Source: Microbacterium hydrocarbonoxydans
GTDB taxonomy: Bacteria > Actinomycetota > Actinomycetes > Actinomycetales > Microbacteriaceae
DNA length: 64,000 bases
Assembly: GCF_023715885.1 (NCBI RefSeq)
Contig: NZ_JAMBOY010000001.1
Span: forward strand, 372,001-436,000
Direction: 5' to 3'
The stretch's first letter is position 1. Each line of letters opens with the position of its first letter. The position numbers and the translations under genes were made by a program. Below, in pieces: positions 7,963 through 14,372 of this stretch. The notes beneath the pieces were generated by a model that searched no databases, was not told where the DNA came from, and saw only the letters and a program-made list of their open reading frames with translations.

Positions 7963-8829
7963 CTAGCAGTCCCGCACCCACGGCCACCATACGCCGGCCG
8001 GCCCCCCGACGCCGACTACGTAGTGAATGGAGACGCACCTGTTGCCGACCAGCTGAGCCGCCCCGATCGCGGTGACTGTCGTGCAAGCGACCTGCAAGAG
8101 CTTCGCGAAAGGCACGGGTGACTTGCTCAGAATTCCAGCGCACGCAGCGTAGCCCGTAATCGCTGCACGACTCTCAGTCTTGTTCAGGTGCACCTGAATG
8201 TAGGGGCCGAAGAACTGCACAGTGGGATCAGCGACCACAGGAAATGTCGCGCCCGTCGTGTCAACGACCTGCGTGAGAGTTGAACCAGAGATCTCGTAGT
8301 GGGTATCGAGGGACCGCCCGGCGGCATCTACGGCCCATGGGGATTCGATGCCAGCGATGAATCCACGCGCGTCGGAAACCGAGACCGATCCATCATCGAG
8401 AAGCAACAACTGGGTGCCGCTCCCAAACGTCCACTCGGGACTTTGTGCCGACTGTTCGGCGATCACGGCTGAGAATCGCGTCGCTCCCTCTTCGGGCAAG
8501 CTCACGGCGTAGGTGACGGACTCCTCTACCGCGACCGCGTACTGGTCGACCGGCGAGTTTTCAGCGTGCGATGAGACGCCTAATGTCACATCTAGATCGA
8601 CGGCATCCAGCGACACGAAAGTGCCACCCGCTTCGCTTTCAAGCGCTGGAGGGGCGACGGTGGACGGCGACGGAGCTCCCACGGCGATCAGCTCGGCATC
8701 ACCGATAACGTCCGCGAGGTCGTCGAGCGAAGACGCCGCGTTGGCATGAGCGATCGCGGGAGCAACAGCGACAGATAGGGCGAGCGCTCCCGCTGTGCAA
8801 GCGATCCGGATTCCAGATTGTGTTTTCAT
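7963..8829 (-). CDS. Secreted protein of unknown function with Cys-containing C-terminal domain (module A)
   Basis: 288 residues with a Sec signal peptide (MKTQSGIRIACTAGALALSVA, cleavage after AHA near residue 29). The middle region contains a beta-rich segment ending in FPVVADPT, a phrase common in actinobacterial secreted proteins of unknown role. The C-terminal about 85 residues start with VHLNKTES, carry a hydrophobic helical stretch with cysteines (YAACAGIL, VACTTV, NRCVS) and end in WWPWVRDC. It is a clear paralogue of the protein at 12668-13531, sharing APWA/SPWA, THYxxxGxxLTQ, ATFPVxADPT and the xNxxES motif. I know of no characterised member. Confidence 0.75.
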   Translation of the reverse strand: MKTQSGIRIACTAGALALSVAVAPAIAHANAASSLDDLADVIGDAELIAVGAPSPSTVAPPALESEAGGTFVSLDAVDLDVTLGVSSHAENSPVDQYAVAVEESVTYAVSLPEEGATRFSAVIAEQSAQSPEWTFGSGTQLLLLDDGSVSVSDARGFIAGIESPWAVDAAGRSLDTHYEISGSTLTQVVDTTGATFPVVADPTVQFFGPYIQVHLNKTESRAAITGYAACAGILSKSPVPFAKLLQVACTTVTAIGAAQLVGNRCVSIHYVVGVGGPAGVWWPWVRDC

Positions 8830-8932
8830 GCGGCATAGATTTACACACGTTTGACTACGGATGTGATATTTTGCATAAGCTGCGCGTGGGTCGAGCGGAG
8901 GTGCCCGAGGCCGTTGGTCATGTATCTCTGAT

Positions 8933-8938
8933 TACCCT
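8933..8938 (+). promoter_or_regulatory. -10 element of a leaderless lipoprotein transcript
   Basis: TACCCT is exactly 6 nt before ATG 8945 and no ribosome-binding site lies between them. Confidence 0.5.
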
Positions 8939-8944
8939 TGACAC

Positions 8945-9328
8945 ATGAAGAAGCTCCCTGCCCTGGCCGCTCTCGGCGTCAGCATCCTTCTGCTGTCCGG
9001 ATGCTCTGAGCAGGTGTCGAAGGTCACGGCGTGCGGCTCGGTCACGTCGCTCGCGGTGCAGGTGAGCGGTGCGATCGGCTCCCTCACCTCCCCGACTCCC
9101 GAAGCGGCGCAGGCGGCGCTCGACGAGGTCCGCGGGGTGGTCGAGAACATCCGTCAGGTCGAGGGTCCCGACGAGTTCGTCACCCTCCGCGACGCGTGGA
9201 CCATCAGCATCGACGGCGTCATCGCGGAGGGCGAGAACACGCTGGCCGGGAATCCCGGGAACATGGATGCCGCGGTCACCGACCTGCGCACCACGACGGA
9301 GGCGATCGTCGGCTACTGCGCGCCGTAG
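8945..9328 (+). CDS. Small lipoprotein of unknown function
   Basis: 127 residues with a lipoprotein signal peptide: a positively charged start (MKK), a hydrophobic core and the lipobox LLSGC with Cys20 as the lipidated residue. The mature part is helical and acidic (PEAAQAALDEVRGVVENIRQV) and carries two more cysteines (residue 30 and near the C-terminus, GYCAP) that could form a disulfide. It should be anchored on the outer face of the membrane. It is monocistronic, leaderless and faces the convergent TetR gene. No family is recognised. Confidence 0.75.
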   Translation: MKKLPALAALGVSILLLSGCSEQVSKVTACGSVTSLAVQVSGAIGSLTSPTPEAAQAALDEVRGVVENIRQVEGPDEFVTLRDAWTISIDGVIAEGENTLAGNPGNMDAAVTDLRTTTEAIVGYCAP

Positions 9329-9335
9329 TCTCGCG

Positions 9336-9408
9336 CGTTTCGTCTCAGGCGACTTCGTCGTCTTCGCTCAACGACCCGGGGAGCCCCCCGCTCAACGACC
9401 GGTCAGGT
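9336..9408. repeat. Dispersed repeat family 1 (degenerate copy)
   Basis: Contains a GCGTTTCGTCTC start and two CGCTCAACGACC blocks, as in the copies at 14241, 24117, 28554 and 55749. It sits between two convergent genes. Confidence 0.5.
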
Positions 9409-9972
9409 CGCGATTCCCCGCAGCAGCCGCGTGACCGTCTCGTCCACACGACCTTCACTGAGGGGCTGCCCGATGAGCGCCGCGTACGACGCCATCGCGA
9501 TGAGCTGATCGGCGATGGCGTCGGCATCCACATCCGGGCGGATCTCGCCCGCCGACTGCCCGCGCGCGATGCGCTCCGCGACCCACTCGCGGATCGGCGC
9601 CGCCAGCCGCTCGTTGAGCGCGAGTCCGAGCTCGTGGTCGGTGGCCGTCACCGCGATGAGCGCGCGGGCGAGGGCAACGCCCTCGTGGCTGGCGAGTCCA
9701 GCCGACATCGCCGAGAACCACGCGTGCAGGTCGGCGCGGATGTCGTCGGTGATCGGCACCTCGACGTCGGCTCCGGGGAGGTCGCCCTCGAGTAGCGCCT
9801 CTCCGAGGATCGCCGCCTTCGTCGGCCACCAGCGGTAGATCGTCTGCTTGGCGACTCCCGCCGACTCGGCGAGTCCCTCGATCGTCACCGCCTCGTAGGC
9901 GCCGGCGACGACCGCCGTGCGCATCGCGTCGAGCACCGACCGGCGGGCGGCTTCACTACGGGGACGAGGCAT
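9403..9972 (-). CDS. TetR-family transcriptional regulator
   Basis: 189 residues. The N-terminal TetR helix-turn-helix is clear (VTIEGLAESAGVAKQTIYRWWPTKAAI, about 29-55), followed by an all-helical ligand-binding and dimerisation domain with the ARALIAVTATDHELGLALNERL region typical of the TetR C-terminal 11 group. The first codon ATG 9972 lies 7 nt after a TAGCCT -10 hexamer, so the mRNA is probably leaderless. The neighbours do not suggest a target; the convergent lipoprotein gene and the repeat between them do not look like its regulon. Confidence 0.88.
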   Translation of the reverse strand: MPRPRSEAARRSVLDAMRTAVVAGAYEAVTIEGLAESAGVAKQTIYRWWPTKAAILGEALLEGDLPGADVEVPITDDIRADLHAWFSAMSAGLASHEGVALARALIAVTATDHELGLALNERLAAPIREWVAERIARGQSAGEIRPDVDADAIADQLIAMASYAALIGQPLSEGRVDETVTRLLRGIAT

Positions 9973-9979
9973 GAGGACA

Positions 9980-9985
9980 AGGCTA
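9980..9985 (-). promoter_or_regulatory. -10 element of a leaderless TetR transcript
   Basis: Read on the minus strand, TAGCCT is followed by 7 nt and then ATG 9972. Confidence 0.45.
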
Positions 9986-10047
9986 CTGACGGATGCCGAA
10001 GCGCGACGCCGTCTTCGCCGCCGACATGGACCGTCGACTGCGCGCCC

Positions 10048-10053
10048 TAGGCT
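10048..10053 (+). promoter_or_regulatory. -10 element before the 37-residue membrane protein gene
   Basis: TAGGCT, 6 nt before ATG 10060; the same hexamer and spacing precede the genes at 11332 and 11611. Confidence 0.55.
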
Positions 10054-10059
10054 TCACTC

Positions 10060-10173
10060 ATGTCGAAGAAGAAATACGGGTTCTGGAACTTCGTCCTGGA
10101 CTGTGTCCTCACGCTCCTTACCGGAGGCCTCTGGTTGATCTGGATCTTCGTGCGGGAGATGCGCCGCCGCTGA
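10060..10173 (+). CDS. 37-residue membrane protein
   Basis: Starts MSKKKYGFWN and ends FVREMRRR. One hydrophobic helix (about residues 11-31, with LTLLTGGLWLIWIF) is flanked by basic ends, which predicts a single-pass membrane peptide. The TGGLWLIW core resembles short phage-like or host membrane proteins I have seen in other bacteria, but I cannot name a family. The precise TAGGCT-6 nt-ATG arrangement, shared with several neighbouring small genes, supports expression as a leaderless mRNA. It opens a run of very small membrane protein genes at 10.0-12.2 kb. Confidence 0.65.
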   Translation: MSKKKYGFWNFVLDCVLTLLTGGLWLIWIFVREMRRR

Positions 10174-10237
10174 GTCTGGCGTTGCGAGTGTGCCTGCCAG
10201 GGCCGCTCGCCAATGTCGAGGGAACTCGGCGGTTGCG

Positions 10238-10522
10238 TCAGTTCTGAATGCCGGCGTCGCGGCCGTAGCGGTTCTCGAAATCGCGCGTCGCTCGCCGGGA
10301 GGCGACGAGCTTGACAGCGCCGAACACTGCGCCGCCGATGAAGACGACAACGGCGGCGACGCCGAACCACAGAAGCCAGCCACCTCTACCCTCGATGACG
10401 AGCGTCACCTGCAGAGCGGCCGCGATGATCGACGAAACGATCGTCCAGACTGCGTAGTTCCTATCTCGGCGAAGTGCGAAGCGCTGCTGGATCAGCGACG
10501 GGGTCGGCTTCGGTTCGCTCAT
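10238..10522 (-). CDS. Small two-helix membrane protein, SLIQQR family
   Basis: 94 residues from ATG 10522. The N-terminus MSEPKPTPSLIQQR is followed by two hydrophobic helices (about 26-47 and 53-77) and a charged tail ending FENRYGRDAGIQN. It is a paralogue of the protein at 11332-11601, which shares the start (M-x-EPKPxPSLIQQR) and the end (FEx-x-x-GxDAGxQ), although the helices differ. The stop of the upstream HTH gene overlaps this start (ATGA), and a TACGCT hexamer 7 nt upstream could also give a separate leaderless mRNA. The function is unknown. Confidence 0.65.
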   Translation of the reverse strand: MSEPKPTPSLIQQRFALRRDRNYAVWTIVSSIIAAALQVTLVIEGRGGWLLWFGVAAVVVFIGGAVFGAVKLVASRRATRDFENRYGRDAGIQN

Positions 10523-10716
10523 GGGGGGAAGCGTAGCGGCCTGCATCGTCGCAGGTCACGAAGATATCGATGCTTGTCCTGACTCTGATCCGACCGGCAC
10601 GCGTTGGTCCCGGTCTCGAGGCGGCCGGCGTCGATCCACCGGTACACCTGCGAGAAATGCCTTCCGATCAGCACGGCGACTTTCTTCGCGGTCACCCACT
10701 CCTCCAGTTCACACAT
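10519..10716 (-). CDS. Small HTH protein (excisionase/MerR-like DNA-binding domain)
   Basis: 65 residues from ATG 10716, preceded by a GGGAAAGAG ribosome-binding sequence. The segment EWVTAKKVAVLIGRHFSQVYRWIDAGRLETG (about 6-36) matches the helix-turn-helix and wing of excisionase or MerR-type proteins. The last 25 residues (CRSDQSQDKHRYLRDLRRCRPLRFPP) do not look like the usual wing, so the gene may be truncated or frameshifted. Its stop overlaps the start of the SLIQQR membrane protein at 10522, which argues that the pair is expressed together. It is divergent from the 66-residue protein at 10760. Confidence 0.5.
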   Translation of the reverse strand: MCELEEWVTAKKVAVLIGRHFSQVYRWIDAGRLETGTNACRSDQSQDKHRYLRDLRRCRPLRFPP

Positions 10717-10747
10717 TGGGGACTCTTTCCCTCTTTCGCTGGCTGGG

Positions 10748-10753
10748 TACAAT
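10748..10753 (+). promoter_or_regulatory. -10 element of a leaderless transcript
   Basis: TACAAT, close to the consensus TATAAT, 6 nt before ATG 10760. Confidence 0.6.
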
Positions 10754-10759
10754 CCGGGT

Positions 10760-10960
10760 ATGTCCTTCGCAGCACACGTGACCGTGGACGGCATCGCATA
10801 CGAAATCCACGACGAGGAGGAGTGGGCCGACGTCTCGGCGCAGATCGACACCTTCGTCACGACGGGCCGCCACCTGCTCAGAATCAACTACCCGACTGGC
10901 GTGCAGCATGTCCTCCTCACGGAACACTCGAAGTTGCTCGTCTGGGTCCAGACCGACTAG
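10760..10960 (+). CDS. 66-residue cytoplasmic protein of unknown function
   Basis: The upstream part of the open frame lies before the promoter, so I start at ATG 10760. The product (from MSFAAHVTVDGIAYEIHDEE to LLVWVQTD) is acidic, without a signal or membrane helix, and the pattern VTVDGIAYEI...HLLRINYP...HVLLTEHSKLLVWV suggests a small beta sheet. It is leaderless and divergent from the small HTH gene. No family recognised. Confidence 0.65.
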   Translation: MSFAAHVTVDGIAYEIHDEEEWADVSAQIDTFVTTGRHLLRINYPTGVQHVLLTEHSKLLVWVQTD

Positions 10961-11052
10961 CGCGGCGCTCACGTCCTGTCTCCTCGCTCACCGTGATCCG
11001 CTCCTTCGGATTGGGCATAGTCGCGTCCCGCGTCTGCCGATAACCTCTGCGC

Positions 11053-11322
11053 ATGAGCGATGGTGACCCGAGGCCCGCACCTCTACCTGGAGAAACCGAG
11101 TCGACGTTGCGGACTCGGCGTCTGGTCCTGTGGGCGACGATCGCCGTTGGAGGGGCGGGGAGTGTAGCCCTCTCGTACCTGATTGCGGGATGGGATGCAG
11201 TGATAGGTGGCGCGATCACCGTGGTACTCGTCGCGCTCTCCTTGATAGTGCCGGAGCTCGTTCGGATCCAGCGAGCGCTGCGCACGCTGCGAGACGATCC
11301 GCATGCTGACGAGCGGCGTTAG
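11053..11322 (+). CDS. Small two-helix membrane protein
   Basis: 89 residues: a polar N-terminus (MSDGDPRPAPLPGETESTLRTR), two hydrophobic helices (about 25-46 and 48-68) and a charged tail (RALRTLRDDPHADERR). It is the first of three tandem genes of similar size, each with its own TANNNT-6 nt-ATG start; here the hexamer is TAACCT at 11041-11046. Its TAG stop is reused as the first three bases of the next gene's TAGGCT element. Function unknown. Confidence 0.65.
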   Translation: MSDGDPRPAPLPGETESTLRTRRLVLWATIAVGGAGSVALSYLIAGWDAVIGGAITVVLVALSLIVPELVRIQRALRTLRDDPHADERR

Positions 11323-11325
11323 GCT
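11320..11325 (+). promoter_or_regulatory. -10 element overlapping the upstream stop codon
   Basis: TAGGCT, 6 nt before ATG 11332; its first three bases are the stop of the gene ending at 11322. Confidence 0.5.
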
Positions 11326-11331
11326 CTGCGC

Positions 11332-11601
11332 ATGAACGAGCCCAAGCCCGAGCCGTCGTTGATCCAACAACGCCACGAGCTCGGGCGATGGCGCCTCGCC
11401 GCGCTCATCATGATGATCGGCTGGGGCGCGATGGCTGCGCTCCGAGTCGTCTTCTTCGACGTCGCCGACTTCGTCGACTGGGGAATGCTTGGTCTCTCGG
11501 CGGCCCTGGCGCTTTATGGGGTGAAGCTCTGGTTCGACTACCGTCGCAAGGTCCGCACCTTCGAGGCTGAGCATGGCCCGGACGCAGGCAAGCAACCGTA
11601 G
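11332..11601 (+). CDS. Small two-helix membrane protein, SLIQQR family
   Basis: 89 residues. It begins MNEPKPEPSLIQQR, has two hydrophobic helices (about 23-45 and 50-65) and ends FEAEHGPDAGKQP. Start and end match the protein at 10238-10522, so the two are paralogues with diverged helices; the shared cytosolic termini may be the functional part. Transcription is probably leaderless from TAGGCT at 11320. No known family. Confidence 0.65.
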   Translation: MNEPKPEPSLIQQRHELGRWRLAALIMMIGWGAMAALRVVFFDVADFVDWGMLGLSAALALYGVKLWFDYRRKVRTFEAEHGPDAGKQP

Positions 11602-11604
11602 GCT
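11599..11604 (+). promoter_or_regulatory. -10 element overlapping the upstream stop codon
   Basis: TAGGCT, 6 nt before ATG 11611; its first three bases are the TAG stop of the gene ending at 11601. Confidence 0.5.
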
Positions 11605-11610
11605 TCGGGC

Positions 11611-11874
11611 ATGAGTGATTCCGAGCTGACACGGGATCGACAGCGGCGTGCGATCAGCCGCAGCACGATCCTCTGGTCCGTCGCCGCGGTGGGGATGCTG
11701 ATACTCGGCGCGGCTAACTGGATCACTCTTGCGGTCGATGGGGGTGGCAGCCAGTACACCTGGGGTATGGCGGTTGGCGCCACTGTCATCGCGGTTTTCA
11801 CGGTGGTGTTCATCGTTACGTTCCGTGTCGCGACAAGGAGTCTCAGGCTTTCCAAGGCAGACCGGCGGCGTTGA
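11611..11874 (+). CDS. Small two-helix membrane protein
   Basis: 87 residues: MSDSELTRDRQRRAISRS, then two hydrophobic helices (about 19-40 and 50-73) and a basic tail (RSLRLSKADRRR). It is the third of the tandem small membrane genes and uses the same start arrangement. It does not share the SLIQQR motif. Function unknown. Confidence 0.65.
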   Translation: MSDSELTRDRQRRAISRSTILWSVAAVGMLILGAANWITLAVDGGGSQYTWGMAVGATVIAVFTVVFIVTFRVATRSLRLSKADRRR

Positions 11875-12060
11875 GAGAGCGCTCGTCGCCCCTCACCCCT
11901 ACGTCAGAAGCAGCACGCTGAGCGTCGCGCCACCGGCACCGAACGACTGCTTCGGCGGACGCGACGAGCATCCGTCCTTCCACTCGAGTGATGCAGCCTC
12001 GCGCTGCGCGTCGAACGGTCCGACCTGCGGCTCGATCCGCCCGTCTGAGATGATGTCGCC
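11875..12060. other. Non-coding or decayed sequence
   Basis: No gene that I can support. Minus-strand frames run through it but lack plausible starts, cross the small plus-strand gene at 12061 and have no family features. Confidence 0.4.
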
Positions 12061-12159
12061 ATGCTCCTGGTGCTCGCAGCGATCGGATACCTGGTCGTCA
12101 TCGGCGTCGCGTTCGCTGCGGTGCGCCTCGGCCAGTTCCTGATCCGTCGACGCCGCTAG
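12061..12159 (+). CDS. 32-residue single-pass membrane protein (tentative)
   Basis: MLLVLAAIGYLVVIGVAFAA followed by VRLGQFLIRRRR: one hydrophobic helix with a strongly basic C-terminal end, as in many short membrane peptides. It continues the series of tiny membrane genes, but I see neither a clear -10 hexamer at the leaderless position nor a ribosome-binding site, so the call rests on composition and context. Confidence 0.4.
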   Translation: MLLVLAAIGYLVVIGVAFAAVRLGQFLIRRRR

Positions 12160-12306
12160 GTTGGCGCTCGGCTCCAGCACGTCGAACCGAGGCGTAGCCA
12201 TCTGGTCCCACTCGTCCCAAAGCCATCCGAACCCCTGCCCTTCCTCAGCGACAGGCGTAGCGGGCTCAAGAATGTCCGCGAGCCGACGCGGTCTGCACCT
12301 CCCTGG

Positions 12307-12369
12307 TCCGCCCGACGGTAGACCTGAGCGACCGCATCGGACCCGAACTCGCGCCGGCTCACAGACTCC
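12307..12369 (-). pseudogene. Remnant of a dihydrofolate-reductase-like gene 3' end
   Basis: On the minus strand this stretch encodes VSRREFGSDAVAQVYRRAD, which matches the C-terminus of the intact gene at 13594-14172 (VSRREFGSGAVAQVYRRAD). The two DNA segments (12307-12369 and 13616-13678) are in the same orientation and differ at only a few positions. Nothing of the rest of the gene is found upstream. The pair flanks the secreted/membrane protein module at 12440-13531. Confidence 0.7.
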
Positions 12370-12439
12370 GACGACGACGACGAAAGCGCAGCGATCCACT
12401 CTCAGTCCATCGATGAGCCAGCTCTGGTCACAGACCAGC

Positions 12440-12637
12440 TCAACTCTGATCCGGATGGCGAGGCGTCCCTCGTTGGGACAGCACAGCACCAACCCCCACC
12501 CACATAAGGGTGAACATGAACAGGGCCGAACCCACCCAGAGCGGCAAGACACCCATGATGGACAGCGGTGCCACCACTATCCCCGCCATGATGATCGCGT
12601 TGCACACGCCGCGAAAGACTTTTCGATCCCTTTTCAT
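12440..12637 (-). CDS. Small membrane protein, partner of the upstream secreted protein (module B)
   Basis: 65 residues with a basic start (MKRDRKVFRG) and two hydrophobic helices (about 10-30 and 33-53), ending SQRGTPRHPDQS. GAGGAG lies 7 nt before ATG 12637. It follows the secreted protein at 12668-13531 by 30 nt, repeating the arrangement at 7679-8829. Its sequence is not obviously similar to the 90-residue protein there, so only the arrangement is conserved. A role in protecting against or holding the secreted partner is possible but unproven. Confidence 0.62.
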   Translation of the reverse strand: MKRDRKVFRGVCNAIIMAGIVVAPLSIMGVLPLWVGSALFMFTLMWVGVGAVLSQRGTPRHPDQS

Positions 12638-12667
12638 CGGTCATCTCCTCACTGAGCTTCAACGCCT

Positions 12668-13531
12668 TCATCTGCAGTGAGCGGTCCCACGCGGTTCGAT
12701 GAAGACAGAGGAGCCGAGCGGTGTGAAGAGGATTCCGATGCAATTTCGATCTTTGTTGGCCACCCCCGCTTGCGACAGAGCAATCCCCAGCGAGATTCCG
12801 CAGCCGATCGCGATAACGGCTCCAGCTTTCGCGCATGCTGCCGTGATCGCTGCACCCACTGCTGGACCACCGGATGCGATCGCATTCGTTTCGGACCTGT
12901 TGAAGTAGACGGAACACCAACCGACGCCGCAGCCCATGGTGGGGTCGGCCGTTACGGGAAAGGTTGCGCCCTCCAAATCGACATGCTGAGTGAGGACGTT
13001 GCCAGCCACTGTGTAATGCGTGGCGACATCGACACCCTCGGCATCCGTCGCCCACGGTGCTTCGATGAAGTTGACGACTTGCCCCGTGACGTCACGAACA
13101 AGCGCCGAGCCATCGACCTGCAGCTCGAGCGTTGTCCCTCCATCTCCGATCTCGAAGTCGTAGGAACGCGGGGCTGACGAGTCGTGGAGAACGATGAAGC
13201 TCGCATTCGTCCCTCGTGCACCCGTGCCCGTTACGATCCCGAAGCTGTCTTCAACGAGAACAGAGGATCCGTTCTCTGTGTAGGACTCGCCCTCCCATAC
13301 CGGAGCGATTTCCACTTCATTGTTTAACGGCTCCGCGATGACGGGTGGGATATCTACTTCGAAGGCATCAGATGGACCACCCAGAAGATCCTGCTCCTCC
13401 ACGATCGCCAACGGATCAAACTCTTCCTCAGCATGTGCGGGCGCGACGCCCAGCGCTGTGACAAGCGCTGCCGCGCTTAGGAGCGCTGGCGCCAGGAATC
13501 TGGTGGCAATGGACTCGTGTTGTGTACTCAT
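12668..13531 (-). CDS. Secreted protein of unknown function with Cys-containing C-terminal domain (module B)
   Basis: 287 residues: a signal peptide with the hydrophobic stretch ALLSAAALVTALGV and probable cleavage after APAHA near residue 34, an acidic linker, a beta-rich middle region (FEIGDGGTTLELQVDGSALV) and ATFPVTADPT. The C-terminal domain starts CGVGWCSVYFNRSET, includes a glycine/alanine-rich hydrophobic segment with cysteines (ITAACAKAGAVIAIGCGISLG, NRNCIG-type turn) and ends RGTAHCR. It is a paralogue of the protein at 7963-8829. A TAGTGT hexamer lies 6 nt before ATG 13531, so the mRNA is probably leaderless. Confidence 0.75.
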   Translation of the reverse strand: MSTQHESIATRFLAPALLSAAALVTALGVAPAHAEEEFDPLAIVEEQDLLGGPSDAFEVDIPPVIAEPLNNEVEIAPVWEGESYTENGSSVLVEDSFGIVTGTGARGTNASFIVLHDSSAPRSYDFEIGDGGTTLELQVDGSALVRDVTGQVVNFIEAPWATDAEGVDVATHYTVAGNVLTQHVDLEGATFPVTADPTMGCGVGWCSVYFNRSETNAIASGGPAVGAAITAACAKAGAVIAIGCGISLGIALSQAGVANKDRNCIGILFTPLGSSVFIEPRGTAHCR

Positions 13532-13537
13532 ATGAGG

Positions 13538-13543
13538 ACACTA
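13538..13543 (-). promoter_or_regulatory. -10 element of the module B operon
   Basis: Read on the minus strand, TAGTGT is followed by 6 nt and ATG 13531. Confidence 0.5.
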
Positions 13544-13593
13544 CGACGGGCATCGAAGATTCGCAGTATGTTGCATTGCGCCACTCAAGCCGA

Positions 13594-14172
13594 TCAAGAC
13601 CCTAAAAGGGCGGTGTCCGCCCGACGGTAGACCTGAGCCACGGCGCCAGACCCGAACTCGCGCCGACTCACCGGCTCAAGCCGCACCCGCTCTCGTAGCC
13701 CATCGAGCAGGTACGGACCGTGCCCAGCGACGATCGGATGCACGACGAAGATGTACTCGTCGATCAGTCCCAGATCCGTGAGCGCGGTCGACAGCACGAG
13801 TCCGCCGACCGACAAACCCTTGCCCGGCTGCTCCTTCAGCCGCCGGACGGCATCGCCGAGGTCGCCTCGCACGAGCTCTGCGTTCCAGTCCACCGATTCG
13901 AGCGTGCCCGAGACGACGTACTTCCTCGCCCGGTCGAGGGTGTCGGCGAACTCCTGCTCCCCCGCATCCATCCGGTCGGGCCAGACCCCGTCATCCGGAC
14001 GCTTCCACGCCTCCCGCATCATCTCGAACGTCACGCGGCCGTAGAGCTCGGCATCCGAGTTGTGCATCTGATCGGTCCAAAAGCGCATCAGCTCGTCGTC
14101 GGGAGCGACGCCGGCCTCGTGATGCACGCAGCCGTCGAGCGTGACATTGATGGCGTACCGCAGTGGTCTCAT
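13594..14172 (-). CDS. Dihydrofolate-reductase-family (RibD C-terminal-like) protein
   Basis: 192 residues from ATG 14172, which has AGGGAG 7 nt upstream; longer frames run into a repeat and are rejected. It begins MRPLRYAINVTLDGCVHHE and has LYGRVTFEMM, KYVVSGTL, GKGLSVGGLVLSTAL and DEYIFVVHPIVAGHGPYLLDG, the standard pattern of the bacterial YwjB/YyaP group of DHFR-like reductases. These bind NADPH, but most have no assigned substrate. It stands alone, and a fragment of a second copy lies at 12307-12369. Confidence 0.85.
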   Translation of the reverse strand: MRPLRYAINVTLDGCVHHEAGVAPDDELMRFWTDQMHNSDAELYGRVTFEMMREAWKRPDDGVWPDRMDAGEQEFADTLDRARKYVVSGTLESVDWNAELVRGDLGDAVRRLKEQPGKGLSVGGLVLSTALTDLGLIDEYIFVVHPIVAGHGPYLLDGLRERVRLEPVSRREFGSGAVAQVYRRADTALLGS

Positions 14173-14240
14173 GGCGCTGCTCCCTTGATGCGCGAAGTGC
14201 GGGTCGGATGCGGTACAGAGTACGCCTCGTGGAGGGCACC

Positions 14241-14307
14241 GCGTTTCGTCTCGCTTCGCTCGCTCAACGACCGAGAGGCGGGGCCTCGCTTCGCTCACTC
14301 AACGACC
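14241..14307. repeat. Dispersed repeat family 1 (one and a half copies)
   Basis: A full copy runs from 14241 (GCGTTTCGTCTCGCTTCG...) to CAACGACC at 14272. A shorter copy runs from 14285 to 14307. It lies between the divergent DHFR-like and LacI genes. Confidence 0.7.
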
Positions 14308-14347
14308 GAGAGCCAGGCACAGACTCCATCGAAGTGGCATGATCGAT

Positions 14348-14361
14348 TCGAAGCACTTCGA
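14348..14361. promoter_or_regulatory. Operator of the LacI regulator at 14373, autoregulatory copy
   Basis: TCGAAG-CA-CTTCGA, with perfect 6-bp arms, 11 bp before the LacI start codon. An identical 14-mer is at 21659-21672, in the promoter region of the importer operon and hydrolase gene. Confidence 0.75.
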
Positions 14362-14372
14362 GACGAGGACCC

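Noticed and set aside
11899..12552. 217-residue minus-strand open frame
   Set aside because: It crosses the DHFR-like remnant in other frames, has no credible start and no recognisable family; only part of it looks protein-like.
14173..14298. Upstream extension of the DHFR-like gene
   Set aside because: The added residues (SVVERAKRDETR) are a translation of dispersed repeat family 1; ATG 14172 has a good ribosome-binding site.
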